Positions 7,886-18,072 of a DNA stretch of 64,000 bases are shown here, in pieces. Each line of letters begins with the position of its first letter. Position 1 is the first letter of the stretch. The notes beneath the pieces are model-generated. The model saw nothing but the letters and a program-made list of their open reading frames with translations. It was not told the origin of the DNA and made no database searches. The translations under genes and the position numbers were made by a program. This DNA comes from Vibrio breoganii (GTDB taxonomy: Bacteria > Pseudomonadota > Gammaproteobacteria > Enterobacterales > Vibrionaceae): positions 1,736,001-1,800,000 of the forward strand of contig NZ_CP016177.1 in assembly GCF_001677275.1 (NCBI RefSeq), given 5' to 3'.

Positions 7886-9235
7886 TTACAAAAACGGTGA
7901 CCAGGCGGGTGCTCTTACACGCCCATTGGTTGCTGGTAGTCTGGCTTTAAACCGTCCATCAATTGAAACCATCGATAGCACATTGTTTTTATTATACATT
8001 GAGCTGTATATCACCATTCCTCCATTTGGAGCTATGCTCGGAGACTCGTCGAGTAGTGTTTTTGTTAACACTTGAACGGCTCCGGTCTCCAAATCCTGTT
8101 TTGCCAAATTGAAACCTGAAGAAGACTGATTCACCATAATCATGAAACGTCCATCAGGAGTAATCTGGCCTCCCAAATTTTGGCTACCCTGCCAAGTCAA
8201 TCTCTTCGATGCCCCGTTATCTAAATTTACTTGATAAATCTGAGGCTTACCACCTCTATCAGAGGTGAATATAAGAGATTGACCATCTGGATGCCAAAAT
8301 GGTTCTGTATTATTTGATCTACCACGAGTTATCTGCTTCAACTTACGTGATTTCAAGTCCATGGTGTAAACCTGAAGAGCGCCGGTCTTTGACAATACCA
8401 GTGCGATTGACTTTCCATCAGGAGAGAATCGAGGTGCACCATTGTGACGAGGGAACGAGGTCAGTTTCTCTCGTTTGCCCGTGTAGATGTTCATTAAGAA
8501 AATTTCAGCTTGGCCATTTTGGAAGCTTACATAAGCAAGCTCTCTTCCGTCTGGCGACCATGCTGGAGACATTAACGGCTGCTTAGAACGCAATACTAGG
8601 CGCTCGTTATAGCCATCGTAGTCTGCAATGCGCAGCTGATACGGGTATTTGTCTTTATCGTTAACCACAACATAAGCAATACGCGTCAGGAATGCGCCGC
8701 GATCGCCAGTGAGCTGCTCGTACACTAAGTCTGAGATACGGTGAGCGTATTCGCGTAAACGAGGGCCTGGAACGGTCGCTTGCTTGTTGAACAGGATATG
8801 GTCTTTAGACAGTACCAAGGTACCGTCTTGTAGCGATTTAGCCTGACCATCTGTTAATGCGCCGCGCACTACGTCAATAAGCTTGTACTGTACCTTGTAC
8901 TTACCGTCACCTGCATCAGTAATAGTACCGGTTAACAGCGCATCGACACCCATTGATGTCCATGCCGAATAGTTTACGTCCTTATCTTCATAAGGCGTCT
9001 GTGGCATTTGATTGGTCGCAACAGGGCTGAACTTGCCACTGCGCTGAAGATCCGAGGCAATCACCGCAGACACGTCGTGTGGCAGCTTACCTGGACCGTC
9101 CCATTTAAATGGCACAATCCCAATTGGGCGTGCAGAGTTGACGCCTTCTGTAATAACTAACTCAAGTGAGGCATGGGCAACAGATAGCCCCATACTGCAC
9201 ATCATCAATAGACTTACAAATAATCGTTTAATCAC
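7886..9235 (-). CDS. tolB: Tol-Pal system periplasmic protein TolB
   Basis: TolB is a 449-residue periplasmic protein that shuttles between Pal and TolA. A signal peptide ([22 protein letters not shown]) precedes an N-terminal alpha/beta domain ([14 protein letters not shown], about 30-160) and a six-bladed beta-propeller with repeated [16 protein letters not shown] motifs. I place the start at GTG 9235, because AAGGA lies just upstream and the preceding codons overlap the end of tolA. The TTG at 9259 is in frame but has no ribosome binding site. Confidence 0.96.
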   Translation of the reverse strand: MIKRLFVSLLMMCSMGLSVAHASLELVITEGVNSARPIGIVPFKWDGPGKLPHDVSAVIASDLQRSGKFSPVATNQMPQTPYEDKDVNYSAWTSMGVDALLTGTITDAGDGKYKVQYKLIDVVRGALTDGQAKSLQDGTLVLSKDHILFNKQATVPGPRLREYAHRISDLVYEQLTGDRGAFLTRIAYVVVNDKDKYPYQLRIADYDGYNERLVLRSKQPLMSPAWSPDGRELAYVSFQNGQAEIFLMNIYTGKREKLTSFPRHNGAPRFSPDGKSIALVLSKTGALQVYTMDLKSRKLKQITRGRSNNTEPFWHPDGQSLIFTSDRGGKPQIYQVNLDNGASKRLTWQGSQNLGGQITPDGRFMIMVNQSSSGFNLAKQDLETGAVQVLTKTLLDESPSIAPNGGMVIYSSMYNKNNVLSMVSIDGRFKARLPATNGRVRAPAWSPFL

Positions 9236-9248
9236 CAGGTTTTCCTTC

Positions 9249-10280
9249 TTAAGGTGCAACGGTTAAGTTAATGCTCTTCAATTTATCTATAGCAGCCTTG
9301 TCGCTTGGCAGTGGGAAGCTCCCTACTTTTGAAACTGCTACTTGTGCGGCGCGACACAGGCCTGAATCTCCAGACAAAGTTCTTAGGTCGCTTACAATGA
9401 AGTTAGAGCCTGTGTTAAGCAATCGCAAATTCACTCGGCACTCTTTTCCTCTAAAGGAATCATCTAGCAATAATTCTCGCTGAATCATTTGCTTATAGAT
9501 CTCACCCATTCGGGTGACTTCATCGGTTATGGCTCTGCTACGAGCGGTTGAATTCGTTTGCTGTTCCGCTTCAAGGCCTGAGAAAATATCGCTCAGTGCC
9601 GCTTCTTGTTCTTTACGTTCACGCTCAAGTTGCGCTAAACGAGCTTGTTCTTTCTTGGCTTTCTCAGCGGCTTCTTTAGCAGCCTTCTCTTGAGCCAGCT
9701 TTTCTTGTTCCGCTTTACGTGCTTTTTCAGTGGCTTCTTTGGCTGCCTTTTCTTTCGCTACCCTATCCGCCTCTGCCTTCGCCGCTTTCTTACTTGCTTC
9801 TGCCGCCGCTTTTACTTTAGCTACTCGTTCTGCTTCCGCTTTTTTGGTGGCTTGTTCTTTTTTCTTACGCTCAGCTTCGGCAACCTTAGTGCGCTGCTCT
9901 TCTTCCTTGCGCTGTTTCTCTTTTAACTGACGCTGCTTTTCAGCTTCACGTGTTTTTTTCTCTGATTCTGCTTTCTCTTGGGCTAGACGACGAATGCGCT
10001 CTTCTTCGGCTTTGCGATTCTTCTCAAGTTGCTTGCTTTGCTCTTTCAACTTGCGAATACGCTCTTGCTCAGCCTTTGAGGCAGCCTCACGCTGTTGGCG
10101 AATCTGCTGAGCCTGCTTTTGAATAGCATTGGGGTCAATAACCACCGCCTCCACCATATTGGGTGTAGGTTCTGGTTTCGACATATTGAAGTTAGTTCCC
10201 CAGATCAAGGCTATCACCAGAAGCAAGTGTACTGCTGCTGAAATGATGAGCGATCTGGTGAACTTTTTATCTTGTTTCAT
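9249..10280 (-). CDS. tolA: Inner-membrane energy transducer TolA
   Basis: TolA has 343 residues. One N-terminal membrane segment (about 11-30, [19 protein letters not shown]) interacts with TolQR. A long Ala/Lys/Glu-rich helical domain (about 50-235) spans the periplasm with imperfect [12 protein letters not shown] repeats. The C-terminal domain (about 250-343) binds TolB and Pal and is also the usual receptor for filamentous phage g3p and colicins. The repetitive helix produces long false open frames on the opposite strand. Confidence 0.96.
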   Translation of the reverse strand: MKQDKKFTRSLIISAAVHLLLVIALIWGTNFNMSKPEPTPNMVEAVVIDPNAIQKQAQQIRQQREAASKAEQERIRKLKEQSKQLEKNRKAEEERIRRLAQEKAESEKKTREAEKQRQLKEKQRKEEEQRTKVAEAERKKKEQATKKAEAERVAKVKAAAEASKKAAKAEADRVAKEKAAKEATEKARKAEQEKLAQEKAAKEAAEKAKKEQARLAQLERERKEQEAALSDIFSGLEAEQQTNSTARSRAITDEVTRMGEIYKQMIQRELLLDDSFRGKECRVNLRLLNTGSNFIVSDLRTLSGDSGLCRAAQVAVSKVGSFPLPSDKAAIDKLKSINLTVAP

Positions 10281-10293
10281 CGTTTACTGGAAT

Positions 10294-10737
10294 CTATCCC
10301 TTGATGTCCGTCAGCAAGCCAACCTTGGCTATACCTGCTTGGCCTAATTCGTCGAGAACCAGAACTACCTCAGCGTATGGTGTTGAAGCGTCACCACCCA
10401 CCGCTACCGGTGCGTCAGGTGAAATGGCGCGCTCTGCTTTGACTCGAACAATCACCTCGTCAAGGCTCATACCACGCTGTACTTCTTCATCATTAACACT
10501 AAGGCCTAATTCGCCGTCAGCGGTGATCTCGATGATGATAAAGCTAGCTTCGCTGTCTCCAGCAAGTTCTGATGCAGGTGTCGCGCTGTGCGTTTTAGGC
10601 AGCTCAACATCCACGCCCTGTGTGACAAACGGCGAGGTCACCATAAAGATAATCAGCAACACCAGCATGACATCAATGTAAGGAACTACGTTGATTTCTG
10701 CGGTGAGTTTGCGTTTTTTAGGTTGATAACCCGCCAT
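10294..10737 (-). CDS. tolR: Proton-channel component TolR
   Basis: TolR (147 residues) is an ExbD/TolR family protein with one membrane segment (EINVVPYIDVMLVLLIIFMV). It carries the conserved Asp (VPYIDVML) that relays protons with TolQ. The periplasmic domain contains LPKTHSA and VAVGGDA. It lies four bases after tolQ. Confidence 0.97.
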   Translation of the reverse strand: MAGYQPKKRKLTAEINVVPYIDVMLVLLIIFMVTSPFVTQGVDVELPKTHSATPASELAGDSEASFIIIEITADGELGLSVNDEEVQRGMSLDEVIVRVKAERAISPDAPVAVGGDASTPYAEVVLVLDELGQAGIAKVGLLTDIKG

Positions 10738-10740
10738 TGA

Positions 10741-11424
10741 TTAGTTCCTTTCGCTCATCGCTTGACGGTGCAAGATAGCGTGGAACTCTTCAGAGAAGGT
10801 GGCGTATGAGTGCTCAAGCTTGCCAACGCGGTTACTAAGGCGGTTGTAGAACATCACCGCTGGAATCGCAGCAAATAGACCCATAGCCGTTGCAATCAAG
10901 GCCTCTGCAATACCAGGGGCTACCATAGCTAGCGTAGCTTGCTTTACCTGACCTAGTGCGATAAATGCATGCATAATGCCCCATACCGTACCAAACAGAC
11001 CGATGTATGGGCTAATAGAGCCTACCGTTGCCAAAAATGGCAGGTTGGTTTCTAGGTTGTCGACTTCTCTTGCCACTGATACACGCATCGCTCTTCCAGT
11101 ACCTTCCATAATGAAGTCTGGTGAGCCTGCGTTAGTGCGGCGAAGACGAGCAAACTCGGTAAAGCCTGAGTAAAAGATTTCTTCAATGCCTGATAAGCTG
11201 TCTTTACGCGCTTTCACTTCTTGGTATAGCTTGCCAAGATCTTTACCTGACCAAAATTTGTCTTCGAAACGGTCTGTACGAGCATAAGCCTCGGAGATAA
11301 CCTTACTGCGACTGATGATCATTGCCCATGAGGCCACCGACATGCCAACCAAAGTGAGCATCACCAGCTGAACTAATAGGCTTGCTTCTAGGATAAGATC
11401 AATAAAATTGATTTCTGCGGACAC
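10741..11424 (-). CDS. tolQ: Proton-channel component TolQ
   Basis: TolQ (227 residues) belongs to the MotA/TolQ/ExbB family and has three membrane segments: about 15-38, 135-157 and 170-190. The diagnostic block [20 protein letters not shown] is followed by an Ala/Gly-rich third helix ([20 protein letters not shown]). With TolR it uses the proton motive force to energise TolA. It is one base from ybgC. Confidence 0.97.
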   Translation of the reverse strand: MSAEINFIDLILEASLLVQLVMLTLVGMSVASWAMIISRSKVISEAYARTDRFEDKFWSGKDLGKLYQEVKARKDSLSGIEEIFYSGFTEFARLRRTNAGSPDFIMEGTGRAMRVSVAREVDNLETNLPFLATVGSISPYIGLFGTVWGIMHAFIALGQVKQATLAMVAPGIAEALIATAMGLFAAIPAVMFYNRLSNRVGKLEHSYATFSEEFHAILHRQAMSERN

Positions 11425-11425
11425 T

Positions 11426-11836
11426 TTACGATAACTCCGTGATCATGAAACTGGGTATGGCCTGAGGCCTCATATTGGCGGTATTGATACATGCTACCTT
11501 AACCATAGCTTTGCACAATACTCTGCCTTCTAGATTGACTATCTCCTGACAAAAATCGAGAGATGCGCGTTTTAATTGAGCAATGTGTGTTTGGACCGTC
11601 AATTCTTGGTCGAGTTTCGCACCTTGCAAAAAATCGATATCCATATGTCGAACCACAAAACCTAGATTCTCTTGTAACAACACCTCTTGCGACACGCCAA
11701 TGCTTCTTAACATTTCAGTGCGTGCGCGCTCGAAGTACTTCAAATAATTGGAGTGATACACAATACCACCCGCATCCGTATCTTCGTAGTAGATTCGTAT
11801 CGGCCAAGTGAACGGCGCTTTATCGGTAGACGACAT
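11426..11836 (-). CDS. ybgC: Acyl-CoA thioesterase YbgC
   Basis: YbgC (136 residues) is a hotdog-fold 4-hydroxybenzoyl-CoA thioesterase family enzyme found at the head of tol-pal operons. It hydrolyses acyl-CoA or acyl-ACP and is linked to phospholipid metabolism. The catalytic segment [18 protein letters not shown], with its conserved Asp, is intact. It is the first gene of the seven-gene operon, so the promoter should lie in the roughly 100 bp upstream. Confidence 0.95.
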   Translation of the reverse strand: MSSTDKAPFTWPIRIYYEDTDAGGIVYHSNYLKYFERARTEMLRSIGVSQEVLLQENLGFVVRHMDIDFLQGAKLDQELTVQTHIAQLKRASLDFCQEIVNLEGRVLCKAMVKVACINTANMRPQAIPSFMITELS

Positions 11837-12041
11837 GCCCTAGGTCCCTGATTTCTTTGCCTGTAATATACACAATGTAACTTTTTATTTTTTAGGCAAC
11901 ACGTTTTTTTTGATGGATGCACGGCTTTCGTGAGCTAAGTGGCCAAAATTTGACTAATGTCGCAATATTTAGACACATTCTAAGGGGGAATTAGGGGTAG
12001 CTGCTAGCTATCAGCCGTCAGCCGTCAGCCGTCAGCCGTCA
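11837..12041. repeat. Intergenic region ending in GTCAGCC heptamer repeats
   Basis: The ybgC promoter presumably lies in the first 100 bases. From about 11998 the sequence becomes a short tandem heptamer run (AGCTATC, then GTCAGCC about four times, 12012-12041) directly abutting the hairpin array that follows. Related AGCTATC/AGCTGTC heptamers occur at 5242-5272, 12387-12413 and 62757-62765. Confidence 0.7.
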
Positions 12042-12510
12042 GGGTCATCCTAGAACGTTCGGAGAACTTGTCTAGGATCTTGGGTCGTACATTGCTGGCT
12101 TTAGCACCCTCTAAGATCCTGAATCGAGTTCAGGATGACTTGGGGGAATCAGCTCTCAGGGTCATCCTAGAAAGCTCGGAGAGCTTATCTAGGATCTTCG
12201 GGCGTACATTGCTGGCTATGGCACCCTCTAAGGTCCTGAATCGAGTTCAGGATGACTTGGGGGAATCAGCTCTCAGGGTCATCCTAGAAAGCTCGGAGAG
12301 CTTATCTAGGATCTTGGCGCCTACATTGTCGGCTATGGCACTCTCTAAGATCCTGAATCGAGTTCAGGATGACTTGGGGGAGCTAGCTGTCAGCTATCAG
12401 CTATCAGCTATCAGGGTCATCCTAGAAAGCTCGGAGAGCTTATCTAGGATCTTGGGACATACATTGCTTGCTATGGCACTCTCTAAGGTCCTGAATCGAG
12501 TTCAGGATGA
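12042..12510. repeat. Tandem array of four two-hairpin palindromic elements
   Basis: Four copies begin at 12042, 12159, 12276 and 12414 (spacing 117, 117 and 138). The last gap is larger because of an inserted AGCTATC heptamer run. Each copy starts with a hairpin beginning GTCATCCTAGA and ends with one finishing TTCAGGATGAC. The outer ends are inverted (GTCATCCT and AGGATGAC), so the whole unit is an imperfect inverted repeat of about 97 bp. A 169-codon open frame runs through the array, but it simply reads the repeats and I do not regard it as a gene. Confidence 0.9.
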
Positions 12511-12554
12511 CATTTGCCCTATTTCACGTATTGCATACTTTGCCATTTGCACAG

Positions 12555-12597
12555 AACGTAAAAAAGGCCAGAGCTGAATATCAACTCTGGCCTTTTA
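12555..12597. terminator. Terminator of the cydABX operon
   Basis: AAAAGGCCAGAG and CTCTGGCCTTTT form a 12-bp stem around an 11-base loop, with a T-run on the minus strand. It lies just past cydX. Confidence 0.85.
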
Positions 12598-12612
12598 GGA
12601 TGTCAGTTAAGC

Positions 12613-12723
12613 TTAGTCTTGCTTATCTTTGTCCATCATTTCTGTGTGCTCTAGCCATAGAGCATTGATGATGCCGAAAGCACAAGCTAGCAACACACCC
12701 AAAATCCAAGCGAAATACCACAT
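12613..12723 (-). CDS. cydX: Cytochrome bd small subunit CydX
   Basis: This is a 36-residue membrane peptide (MWYFAWILGVLLACAFGIIN..., ending MDKDKQD). The start MWYFAWILG and the conserved Glu after the single membrane helix (ALWLEH) are the CydX/YbgT signature. It stabilises the haem centres of the cytochrome bd oxidase. It lies 13 bp after cydB. Confidence 0.95.
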   Translation of the reverse strand: MWYFAWILGVLLACAFGIINALWLEHTEMMDKDKQD

Positions 12724-12736
12724 ATCTTGTCCCTTC

Positions 12737-13873
12737 TTAGTAGAGTGAATTCTTGTTTTCTTCGATGAACTTCTCATCTAGACGACCAAACATCTTGTAG
12801 TAGGTCCAACTGGTGTAAGCCAGGATTACTGGAACCATAACAAAGGCTACGGCCGTCATAAGGTTAAGAGTCAGTTCACTAGAGGTTGAATCCCACATCG
12901 TTAAGCTGTGTGCCGGGTTAAGGCTTGATGGCATAACGAATGGGAACATCGCAAGGCCTGCAGTAAAGATAACGCCAGCATTGCCCAAGCTTGAGAACAA
13001 GAATGCAAAACCGCCCTTCTCAGCGCGAGACGCAAGTAGCGCAAGCAGTGGCATCGCCACGCCTAGTGCAGGTGCTATCCAAAACGCAGGATACTCAGCA
13101 AAGTTCTTCATCCAAGCACCTGCTTCTACGACTACGTCTTTTGCAAGAGGGTTCGATGCGCCGTTGTGGTCCATTTGACTTGTGATCACATAGCCGTCCA
13201 TACCTTGAACCCAGAAACCGCCAACAACAAACAGCAATGCTGTAGCAATACCAGCAAGTTGAGCTAGGTTGCGAGCACGTACATGCACGTCAGCTGTGGT
13301 TTTCATCTGCAGCCATGTTGCGCCTTGCAGCAGTATCATCGACAAGCTGACTAGACCGCATAGCAATGCAAATGGATTCAGTAGCCCGAAGAAGCTGCCG
13401 TGGTAGGTGGACATCATGAACTCATTCAGTTGGAACGGTACACCCTGCAGCAGGTTACCAAAGGCAACACCGAAGATAACCGGTGGAACAAAGCCACTGA
13501 TAGAAATACAGATATCCCAAGTCTTACGCCATTTTGGCTCTTCTATTTTAGAGCGGTAATCCAAACCAATTGGGCGAAGCCACAATGCAGCGAGAGTTAC
13601 GATCATCGCAAAATAAAAGCCTGAGAACGACGTTGCGTACACTAGAGGCCATGCTGCAAATAGAGCACCACCGGCTGTAATTAACCAAACTTGGTTGCCA
13701 TCCCAGTGGGGAGCAATTGAGTTGATCATTACACGGCGTTCGGTGTCAGTTTTACCTAGGATAGGTACAACCGCACATACACCCATATCAAAGCCGTCAG
13801 TGACCGCAAACCCGACGAATAGCACGCCGATCAGCACCCACCATATAAATCTTAAAACTTCGTAATCAAACAT
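12737..13873 (-). CDS. cydB: Cytochrome bd ubiquinol oxidase subunit II
   Basis: CydB has 378 residues and eight to nine membrane helices. It opens with the family sequence FIWWVLIGVLFVGFAVTDGFDMGV, containing the conserved Asp-Gly-Phe-Asp, followed by NSIAPHWDGNQVWLI. It supports CydA structurally in the high-affinity terminal oxidase, which reduces oxygen at low tension without proton pumping. It is 15 bp downstream of cydA. Confidence 0.97.
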   Translation of the reverse strand: MFDYEVLRFIWWVLIGVLFVGFAVTDGFDMGVCAVVPILGKTDTERRVMINSIAPHWDGNQVWLITAGGALFAAWPLVYATSFSGFYFAMIVTLAALWLRPIGLDYRSKIEEPKWRKTWDICISISGFVPPVIFGVAFGNLLQGVPFQLNEFMMSTYHGSFFGLLNPFALLCGLVSLSMILLQGATWLQMKTTADVHVRARNLAQLAGIATALLFVVGGFWVQGMDGYVITSQMDHNGASNPLAKDVVVEAGAWMKNFAEYPAFWIAPALGVAMPLLALLASRAEKGGFAFLFSSLGNAGVIFTAGLAMFPFVMPSSLNPAHSLTMWDSTSSELTLNLMTAVAFVMVPVILAYTSWTYYKMFGRLDEKFIEENKNSLY

Positions 13874-13888
13874 AATTACACTCCCTTA

Positions 13889-15478
13889 TTATGCTTCAAC
13901 TTGACGACCGATTTTCGCTTTCGCTTCATCGTCGTTGTCTTGTTCAAAGTGGTAGCGACCTGTTTTCAGGCTGCTCGGTCCTTTACGTGCAAATTTCACC
14001 ATCAAGTAAACTTCTGCAATCAAGAACACAGTGTAAAGAGCCAAAATAGCGGCCAGTGATGCCCATAGTTGACCCATGGTCAATGCAGAGGCAGCAACAT
14101 GGGTTGGAAGTATTTCACCTACCGCCCATGGCTGACGACCAAACTCGGCAACGAACCAACCTGCTTCAATCGCAATCCACGGAAGCGGAATGCTGAACAG
14201 CGCAGCTTTCAGTAACCAAGGTTTTTGTTCGATCTTCTGACGACAGGTCTGGTAGAACGCCATACCAAAGACAAACAGCATGATGAAACCACACGCAACC
14301 ATGATGCGGAACGACCAGAATAGAGGCCAAACCGTAGGGATTGAATCATCAGCCGCCGCTTGGATTTGTGTTTCTGTTGCGTCTACTACGTTGTCGGTGT
14401 AACGCTTAAGCAGCAAACCATAACCCAAGTCGTCTTTCACCTCATCAAAGGCTGCCATGTTCGCGTCAGATTTGTCACCTGCGCGCAGCTTTTCAAGAAG
14501 GTCATAAGCGAACATACCGTTGCGGATGCGATCGACGTGCTCTTCACGAAGGTCGCGAAGGCCTGTCACTTGCTTATCAACTGAACGTGTTGCGATGATA
14601 CCCATGACATAAGGGATCTTAATCGCGTAGTCGGTTTCCATTGTCTCTTGATTTGGAATACCAAATGCGGTGAAGGCTGCAGGTGCTGGCTCGGTATGCC
14701 ATTCAGCTTCAATAGCGGCAAGCTTCACTTTCTGTACGTCACCAAGCTCATAGCCTGACTCATCGCCAAGAACGATTACAGATAGAATGGCTGCCATACC
14801 AAAAGAGGCGGCAATAGCAAATGAACGACGAGCAAAAGCAACATCACGTCCCTTCAATAGATAGTAGGAACTGATACCAAGAACGAACATTGCGCCAGTG
14901 GTATAACCGGATGCTACGGTGTGAACGAATTTCACCTGAGCAACTGGGTTAAACACTACTTCAGAGAAGCTCACCATCTCCATTCGCATGGTTTCAAAGT
15001 TGAACTCCGCGCCCACTGGGTGTTGCATCCAGCCGTTTGCGATAAGAATCCACAGTGCAGAGAAGTTTGAGCCCAATGCAACTAGCCAAGTTACCGCCAA
15101 GTGCTGACGCTTAGACAGTCTGTCCCAACCAAAGAAGAATAAACCAACAAACGTGGATTCTAAGAAGAAGGCTACCAAGGCTTCAATGGCAAGAGGAGCA
15201 CCAAAGATATCGCCTACATAGTGAGAATAGTAAGACCAGTTTGTTCCGAACTGGAACTCCATGGTAAGGCCTGTAGCGACACCTAGAGCAAAGTTAATAC
15301 CGAATAACTTACCCCAGAACTTGGTCATATCTTTATAAATCTGCTTGCCTGTCATCACGTAAACGGATTCCATAATCGCAAGCAAGAAAGCAAGACCTAA
15401 AGTTAATGGTACAAACAGGAAGTGGTACATTGCTGTCAACGCGAATTGCAATCGCGACAGATCAACGACATCTATCAT
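13889..15478 (-). CDS. cydA: Cytochrome bd ubiquinol oxidase subunit I
   Basis: CydA (529 residues) carries haems b558, b595 and d and the quinol-oxidation Q-loop. His19 ([10 protein letters not shown]) is the expected haem ligand. The GWxxxEFGRQPW motif ([17 protein letters not shown]) and the Glu-rich helix EFQFGTNW are intact. Quinol oxidation occurs at the periplasmic face of the inner membrane. A perfect FNR-box consensus about 200 bp upstream fits oxygen-responsive expression. Confidence 0.97.
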   Translation of the reverse strand: MIDVVDLSRLQFALTAMYHFLFVPLTLGLAFLLAIMESVYVMTGKQIYKDMTKFWGKLFGINFALGVATGLTMEFQFGTNWSYYSHYVGDIFGAPLAIEALVAFFLESTFVGLFFFGWDRLSKRQHLAVTWLVALGSNFSALWILIANGWMQHPVGAEFNFETMRMEMVSFSEVVFNPVAQVKFVHTVASGYTTGAMFVLGISSYYLLKGRDVAFARRSFAIAASFGMAAILSVIVLGDESGYELGDVQKVKLAAIEAEWHTEPAPAAFTAFGIPNQETMETDYAIKIPYVMGIIATRSVDKQVTGLRDLREEHVDRIRNGMFAYDLLEKLRAGDKSDANMAAFDEVKDDLGYGLLLKRYTDNVVDATETQIQAAADDSIPTVWPLFWSFRIMVACGFIMLFVFGMAFYQTCRQKIEQKPWLLKAALFSIPLPWIAIEAGWFVAEFGRQPWAVGEILPTHVAASALTMGQLWASLAAILALYTVFLIAEVYLMVKFARKGPSSLKTGRYHFEQDNDDEAKAKIGRQVEA

Positions 15479-15683
15479 AAGAACTCCTTGGGTGTCTTCC
15501 TAGACACTGGTTCAACCTAAAGCACAAAGTTAAAAATTAACAGGAGCTGTTAAATAACTGTATCAATCATTAATTCCCTGAAAACTAACGGTTAAACAGT
15601 TGTTAGGCATCCTCTAATATATCTGTGGGTTATATTATCGGTTTAGTTTGTTGGTTTCAAAGGCTTTATTTCAGAAAGTTTCC

Positions 15684-15697
15684 TTGATTTGAATCAA
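15684..15697. promoter_or_regulatory. Perfect FNR box upstream of cydA
   Basis: TTGATTTGAATCAA matches the FNR consensus TTGATnnnnATCAA exactly. It lies 206 bp before the cydA start codon. The distance suggests a distal promoter or a repressing site, in line with known FNR and ArcA control of cyd operons. Binding is inferred. Confidence 0.7.
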
Positions 15698-15788
15698 GAA
15701 TAATGAATTGAGATGGGTGACTTATTGTGCAGTAAGAGGTTGATATGTGACCAAGGTTAAGAGTTTGGTAGGGTTATTGTCGGACAAA

Positions 15789-15812
15789 TAAAAGGGGCAT
15801 TACACCCCTATA
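15789..15812 (-). terminator. Terminator of ruvB
   Basis: AGGGG and CCCCT pair around a short loop just past the ruvB stop, followed on the minus strand by TTTTATTTG. Confidence 0.7.
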
Positions 15813-15820
15813 ACGATTCA

Positions 15821-16831
15821 TCAATCTTTTAGATCAAATCCAAAATGTAAGTAGGCACGGTCTGTAACAATTCGACCTCGAGGGGTTCTTTGTAGATAAC
15901 CCTGCTGAATCAAATACGGCTCTAATACATCTTCAATGGTATCTTTTTCTTCACCGATGGCAGCGGCCATATTATCGAGCCCAACAGGACCACCATTAAA
16001 CTTCTCAATAATGGCCAGCAATAATTTGCGGTCCATGTAATCAAAGCCAAGGCTATCGACGTCTAACATGTCCAAGGCTTTGTCTGCGATACCCGAATCG
16101 ATATGTCCATCACCCTTAACTTCGGCATAATCTCGTACACGCCTCAGTAAACGGTTAGCGATACGCGGAGTACCACGAGCACGCCTTGCAACTTCAAGAG
16201 CACCCTCTTCTTCCATCGACAAATTCAAGCAATCGGCACTGCGTTGAACAATGTGCTGCAGATCTTCAATCTTGTAGTATTCAAGACGCTGAGTAATACC
16301 GAATCGATCGCGCAGTGGCGAGGTTAACGAACCTGCTCGTGTGGTTGCGCCAATCAAGGTGAAGGGCGGAAGATCAATCTTGATAGAACGTGCCGCTGGG
16401 CCCTCACCTATCATGATGTCTAACTGATAATCTTCCATCGCAGGATAGAGAACCTCTTCGACCATAGGGCTCAAACGGTGTATTTCATCAATAAACAACA
16501 CATCGTTTTCTTCTAGATTAGTTAGAAGCGCCGCCAGATCACCGGCTTTTTCTAACACAGGGCCTGAAGTGGTGCGGATGTTAACGCCCATCTCATTGGC
16601 CACAATGTTAGCAAGCGTGGTTTTACCCAAGCCAGGAGGTCCGAAGATAAGCAGGTGATCCAAAGCTTCATTGCGCATTTGAGCCGCTTTGATGAAAATC
16701 TCCATCTGACCACGCACGTGGTCTTGGCCTCGATAATCTTCAAGCTTTTTAGGGCGAATGGCGCGATCTATCGCTTCTTCGTCTCTAAAGGTAGGATTTT
16801 CCGGTGCAATGAGTCGGTCAGCTTCAATCAT
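15821..16831 (-). CDS. ruvB: Holliday junction helicase motor RuvB
   Basis: RuvB (336 residues) is the AAA+ hexameric ring that drives branch migration with RuvA. Walker A is GPPGLGKTT (about residues 63-71), Walker B LFIDEIHR, sensor 1 GATTRAG, and the arginine-finger region RDRFGI. A C-terminal winged helix ([14 protein letters not shown]) is present. It lies three bases after ruvA. Confidence 0.97.
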   Translation of the reverse strand: MIEADRLIAPENPTFRDEEAIDRAIRPKKLEDYRGQDHVRGQMEIFIKAAQMRNEALDHLLIFGPPGLGKTTLANIVANEMGVNIRTTSGPVLEKAGDLAALLTNLEENDVLFIDEIHRLSPMVEEVLYPAMEDYQLDIMIGEGPAARSIKIDLPPFTLIGATTRAGSLTSPLRDRFGITQRLEYYKIEDLQHIVQRSADCLNLSMEEEGALEVARRARGTPRIANRLLRRVRDYAEVKGDGHIDSGIADKALDMLDVDSLGFDYMDRKLLLAIIEKFNGGPVGLDNMAAAIGEEKDTIEDVLEPYLIQQGYLQRTPRGRIVTDRAYLHFGFDLKD

Positions 16832-16834
16832 CTA

Positions 16835-17449
16835 TTATACCATCGCTCGCAGAGCTTCTTTGATCAGGGATTCGCTGGTCATATCAGGCTTGGCAATCTG
16901 AGAAATCGCTTTGGATGCCAATTGCGGTTTGTAACCCAATGCCAGTAGTGCACTCACTGCTTCATCAATGGCGCTTTCGTCGCTAGACAGACCTTTATCC
17001 ATTGGCGCAGCGTCAGTGGCCGGCGTAAATAGGTCGCCCGCACCCCAGCCTTTAAGACGGTCTTTCATTTCTACGACCAAACGCTCGGCTGTTTTCTTAC
17101 CCACACCCGGCAGTTTAACCAGAGTAGAGATATCTTCGTTCTCAACACAGCTAACAAACTGTCCCGCCGTCATACCCGATAAGATACCCAAGCCCAGTTT
17201 AGGGCCCACGCCATTGGCTTTAATCACTTCACGGAATAGAGCACGCTCATTCACGCTGTTGAAACCATACAAAAGCTGCGCGTCTTCTCGGACCACGAAG
17301 TGAGTATAAATAATCGCTTCTTGGCCAATTTCCGGCAGCTCATAAAAACAGCTCATCGGCATCTGTACTTCATAGCCAATCCCACCCACTTCAATTAAAA
17401 GTTCTGGGGGCTGTTTTTCGATAAGGGTTCCACGTAAGCGTCCAATCAC
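16835..17449 (-). CDS. ruvA: Holliday junction branch migration protein RuvA
   Basis: RuvA (204 residues) has an N-terminal OB fold ([29 protein letters not shown]), two helix-hairpin-helix motifs ([11 protein letters not shown] and [13 protein letters not shown]) that hold the four-way junction, and a C-terminal domain (about 155-204) that contacts RuvB. It is not directly linked to ruvC here: 623 bp of repeats lie between them. Confidence 0.97.
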   Translation of the reverse strand: MIGRLRGTLIEKQPPELLIEVGGIGYEVQMPMSCFYELPEIGQEAIIYTHFVVREDAQLLYGFNSVNERALFREVIKANGVGPKLGLGILSGMTAGQFVSCVENEDISTLVKLPGVGKKTAERLVVEMKDRLKGWGAGDLFTPATDAAPMDKGLSSDESAIDEAVSALLALGYKPQLASKAISQIAKPDMTSESLIKEALRAMV

Positions 17450-17655
17450 TGTCTATTTCCAATCACTGTTTACAATGTTATTGATGATAATAAATAACTG
17501 GACGGATAGCCAGTATTACGAACAGCGATCAGTTGTATGAAAGCTGCGAGCCATGAGCTACTAGCTGCAAGAAGTGTTGTACTCGCATAGCACCCGCTCT
17601 TGATTTTCATCTTCATCTTGAAGCTTGTAGCTAGCAACTAGCAGCTATATAAAAA

Positions 17656-17726
17656 CGTCATTCTCGGGCTAGTTAGCGGGGAACGCTAAACCTTTAGGTC
17701 CCCGATAAAAGCACTCGGGGACGACG
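17656..17726. repeat. Two-hairpin palindromic element
   Basis: It starts CGTCATTC and ends GACGACG-like (GGGGACGACG). The right hairpin is TCCCCGA-TAAAAGCAC-TCGGGGA. The left hairpin is decayed (CTCGGG opposite CGGGGA). The TAAAAGCACTCGGG loop segment is shared with the elements at 38944-39342. Confidence 0.8.
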
Positions 17727-17837
17727 GGGATAGATCGAGCTTCGAGCTGCCAGCTACTAGCCGCAAGAAAAGTTATTTCTGCATTGTAACCGCTGTTACT
17801 CTTGAAGCTTGTAGCTGGCAACTAGAAGTTATAAAAA

Positions 17838-17917
17838 CGTCATTCCCGCATGTCTTTAGCGGGAATCAGGGAACGCAATGACTTTCAGATTGCCGATAAA
17901 AGACCTCGGCAATGACG
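17838..17917. repeat. Two-hairpin palindromic element
   Basis: The left hairpin is ATTCCCGC/GCGGGAAT and the right hairpin ATTGCCGA/TCGGCAAT, both perfect 8-bp stems with 9-base loops. They are enclosed by CGTC and GACG. The two stems have different sequences but each is internally complementary. Confidence 0.85.
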
Positions 17918-17928
17918 GAGGTAGATCA

Positions 17929-17995
17929 AGCTTCGAGCTTCGAGCTTCGAGCTTCAAGCTTCAAGCTTCTAGCTACTAGCTACTAGCTACTAGTT
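17929..17995. repeat. Short tandem repeats (CTTCGAG / CTTCAAG / CTAGCTA)
   Basis: Degenerate 7-bp units in direct repeat, palindromic around AGCT or TCGA, directly follow the preceding hairpin element. Confidence 0.8.
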
Positions 17996-18072
17996 GGAAA
18001 GTAGCATGATTACTACGCTGTACCTGCTCTTAATCTTGAAGCTTGAAGCTTGCAGCTGACAGCTAATAACTT

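Larger units (their letters stand above)
15479..15820. promoter_or_regulatory. cydA upstream region and ruvB terminator
   Basis: No gene is seen. Upstream of cydA the sequence has several GTTAA-type repeats (GTTAAAAATTAAC near 15528, GTTAAATAAC near 15548, GTTAAACAG near 15591) that resemble ArcA sites, and a long AT-rich leader. The ruvB terminator is at the other end (15789-15812). Promoter positions are not fixed. Confidence 0.5.
17450..18072. repeat. Repeat-filled gap between ruvC and ruvA
   Basis: No gene is present. The gap contains two two-hairpin palindromic elements (17656-17726 and 17838-17917). AGCT-based heptamer and hexamer repeats surround them: CTTGTAGCTAGCAACTAG types, and at 17929-17995 a run of CTTCGAG, then CTTCAAG, then CTAGCTA. 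The ruvA promoter must lie within or beside these repeats unless ruvA is read through from ruvC. Confidence 0.85.

Noticed and set aside
9645..9930. Hydrophobic open frames opposite tolA
   Set aside because: They are antisense products of the Ala/Lys-rich helix codons (Phe/Leu/Ser-rich low complexity), a known artefact.
12068..12577. Long plus-strand open frame of 169 codons
   Set aside because: It reads straight through the hairpin array; the protein is just the repeated unit (ILNRVQDDLGE) and has no ribosome binding site.
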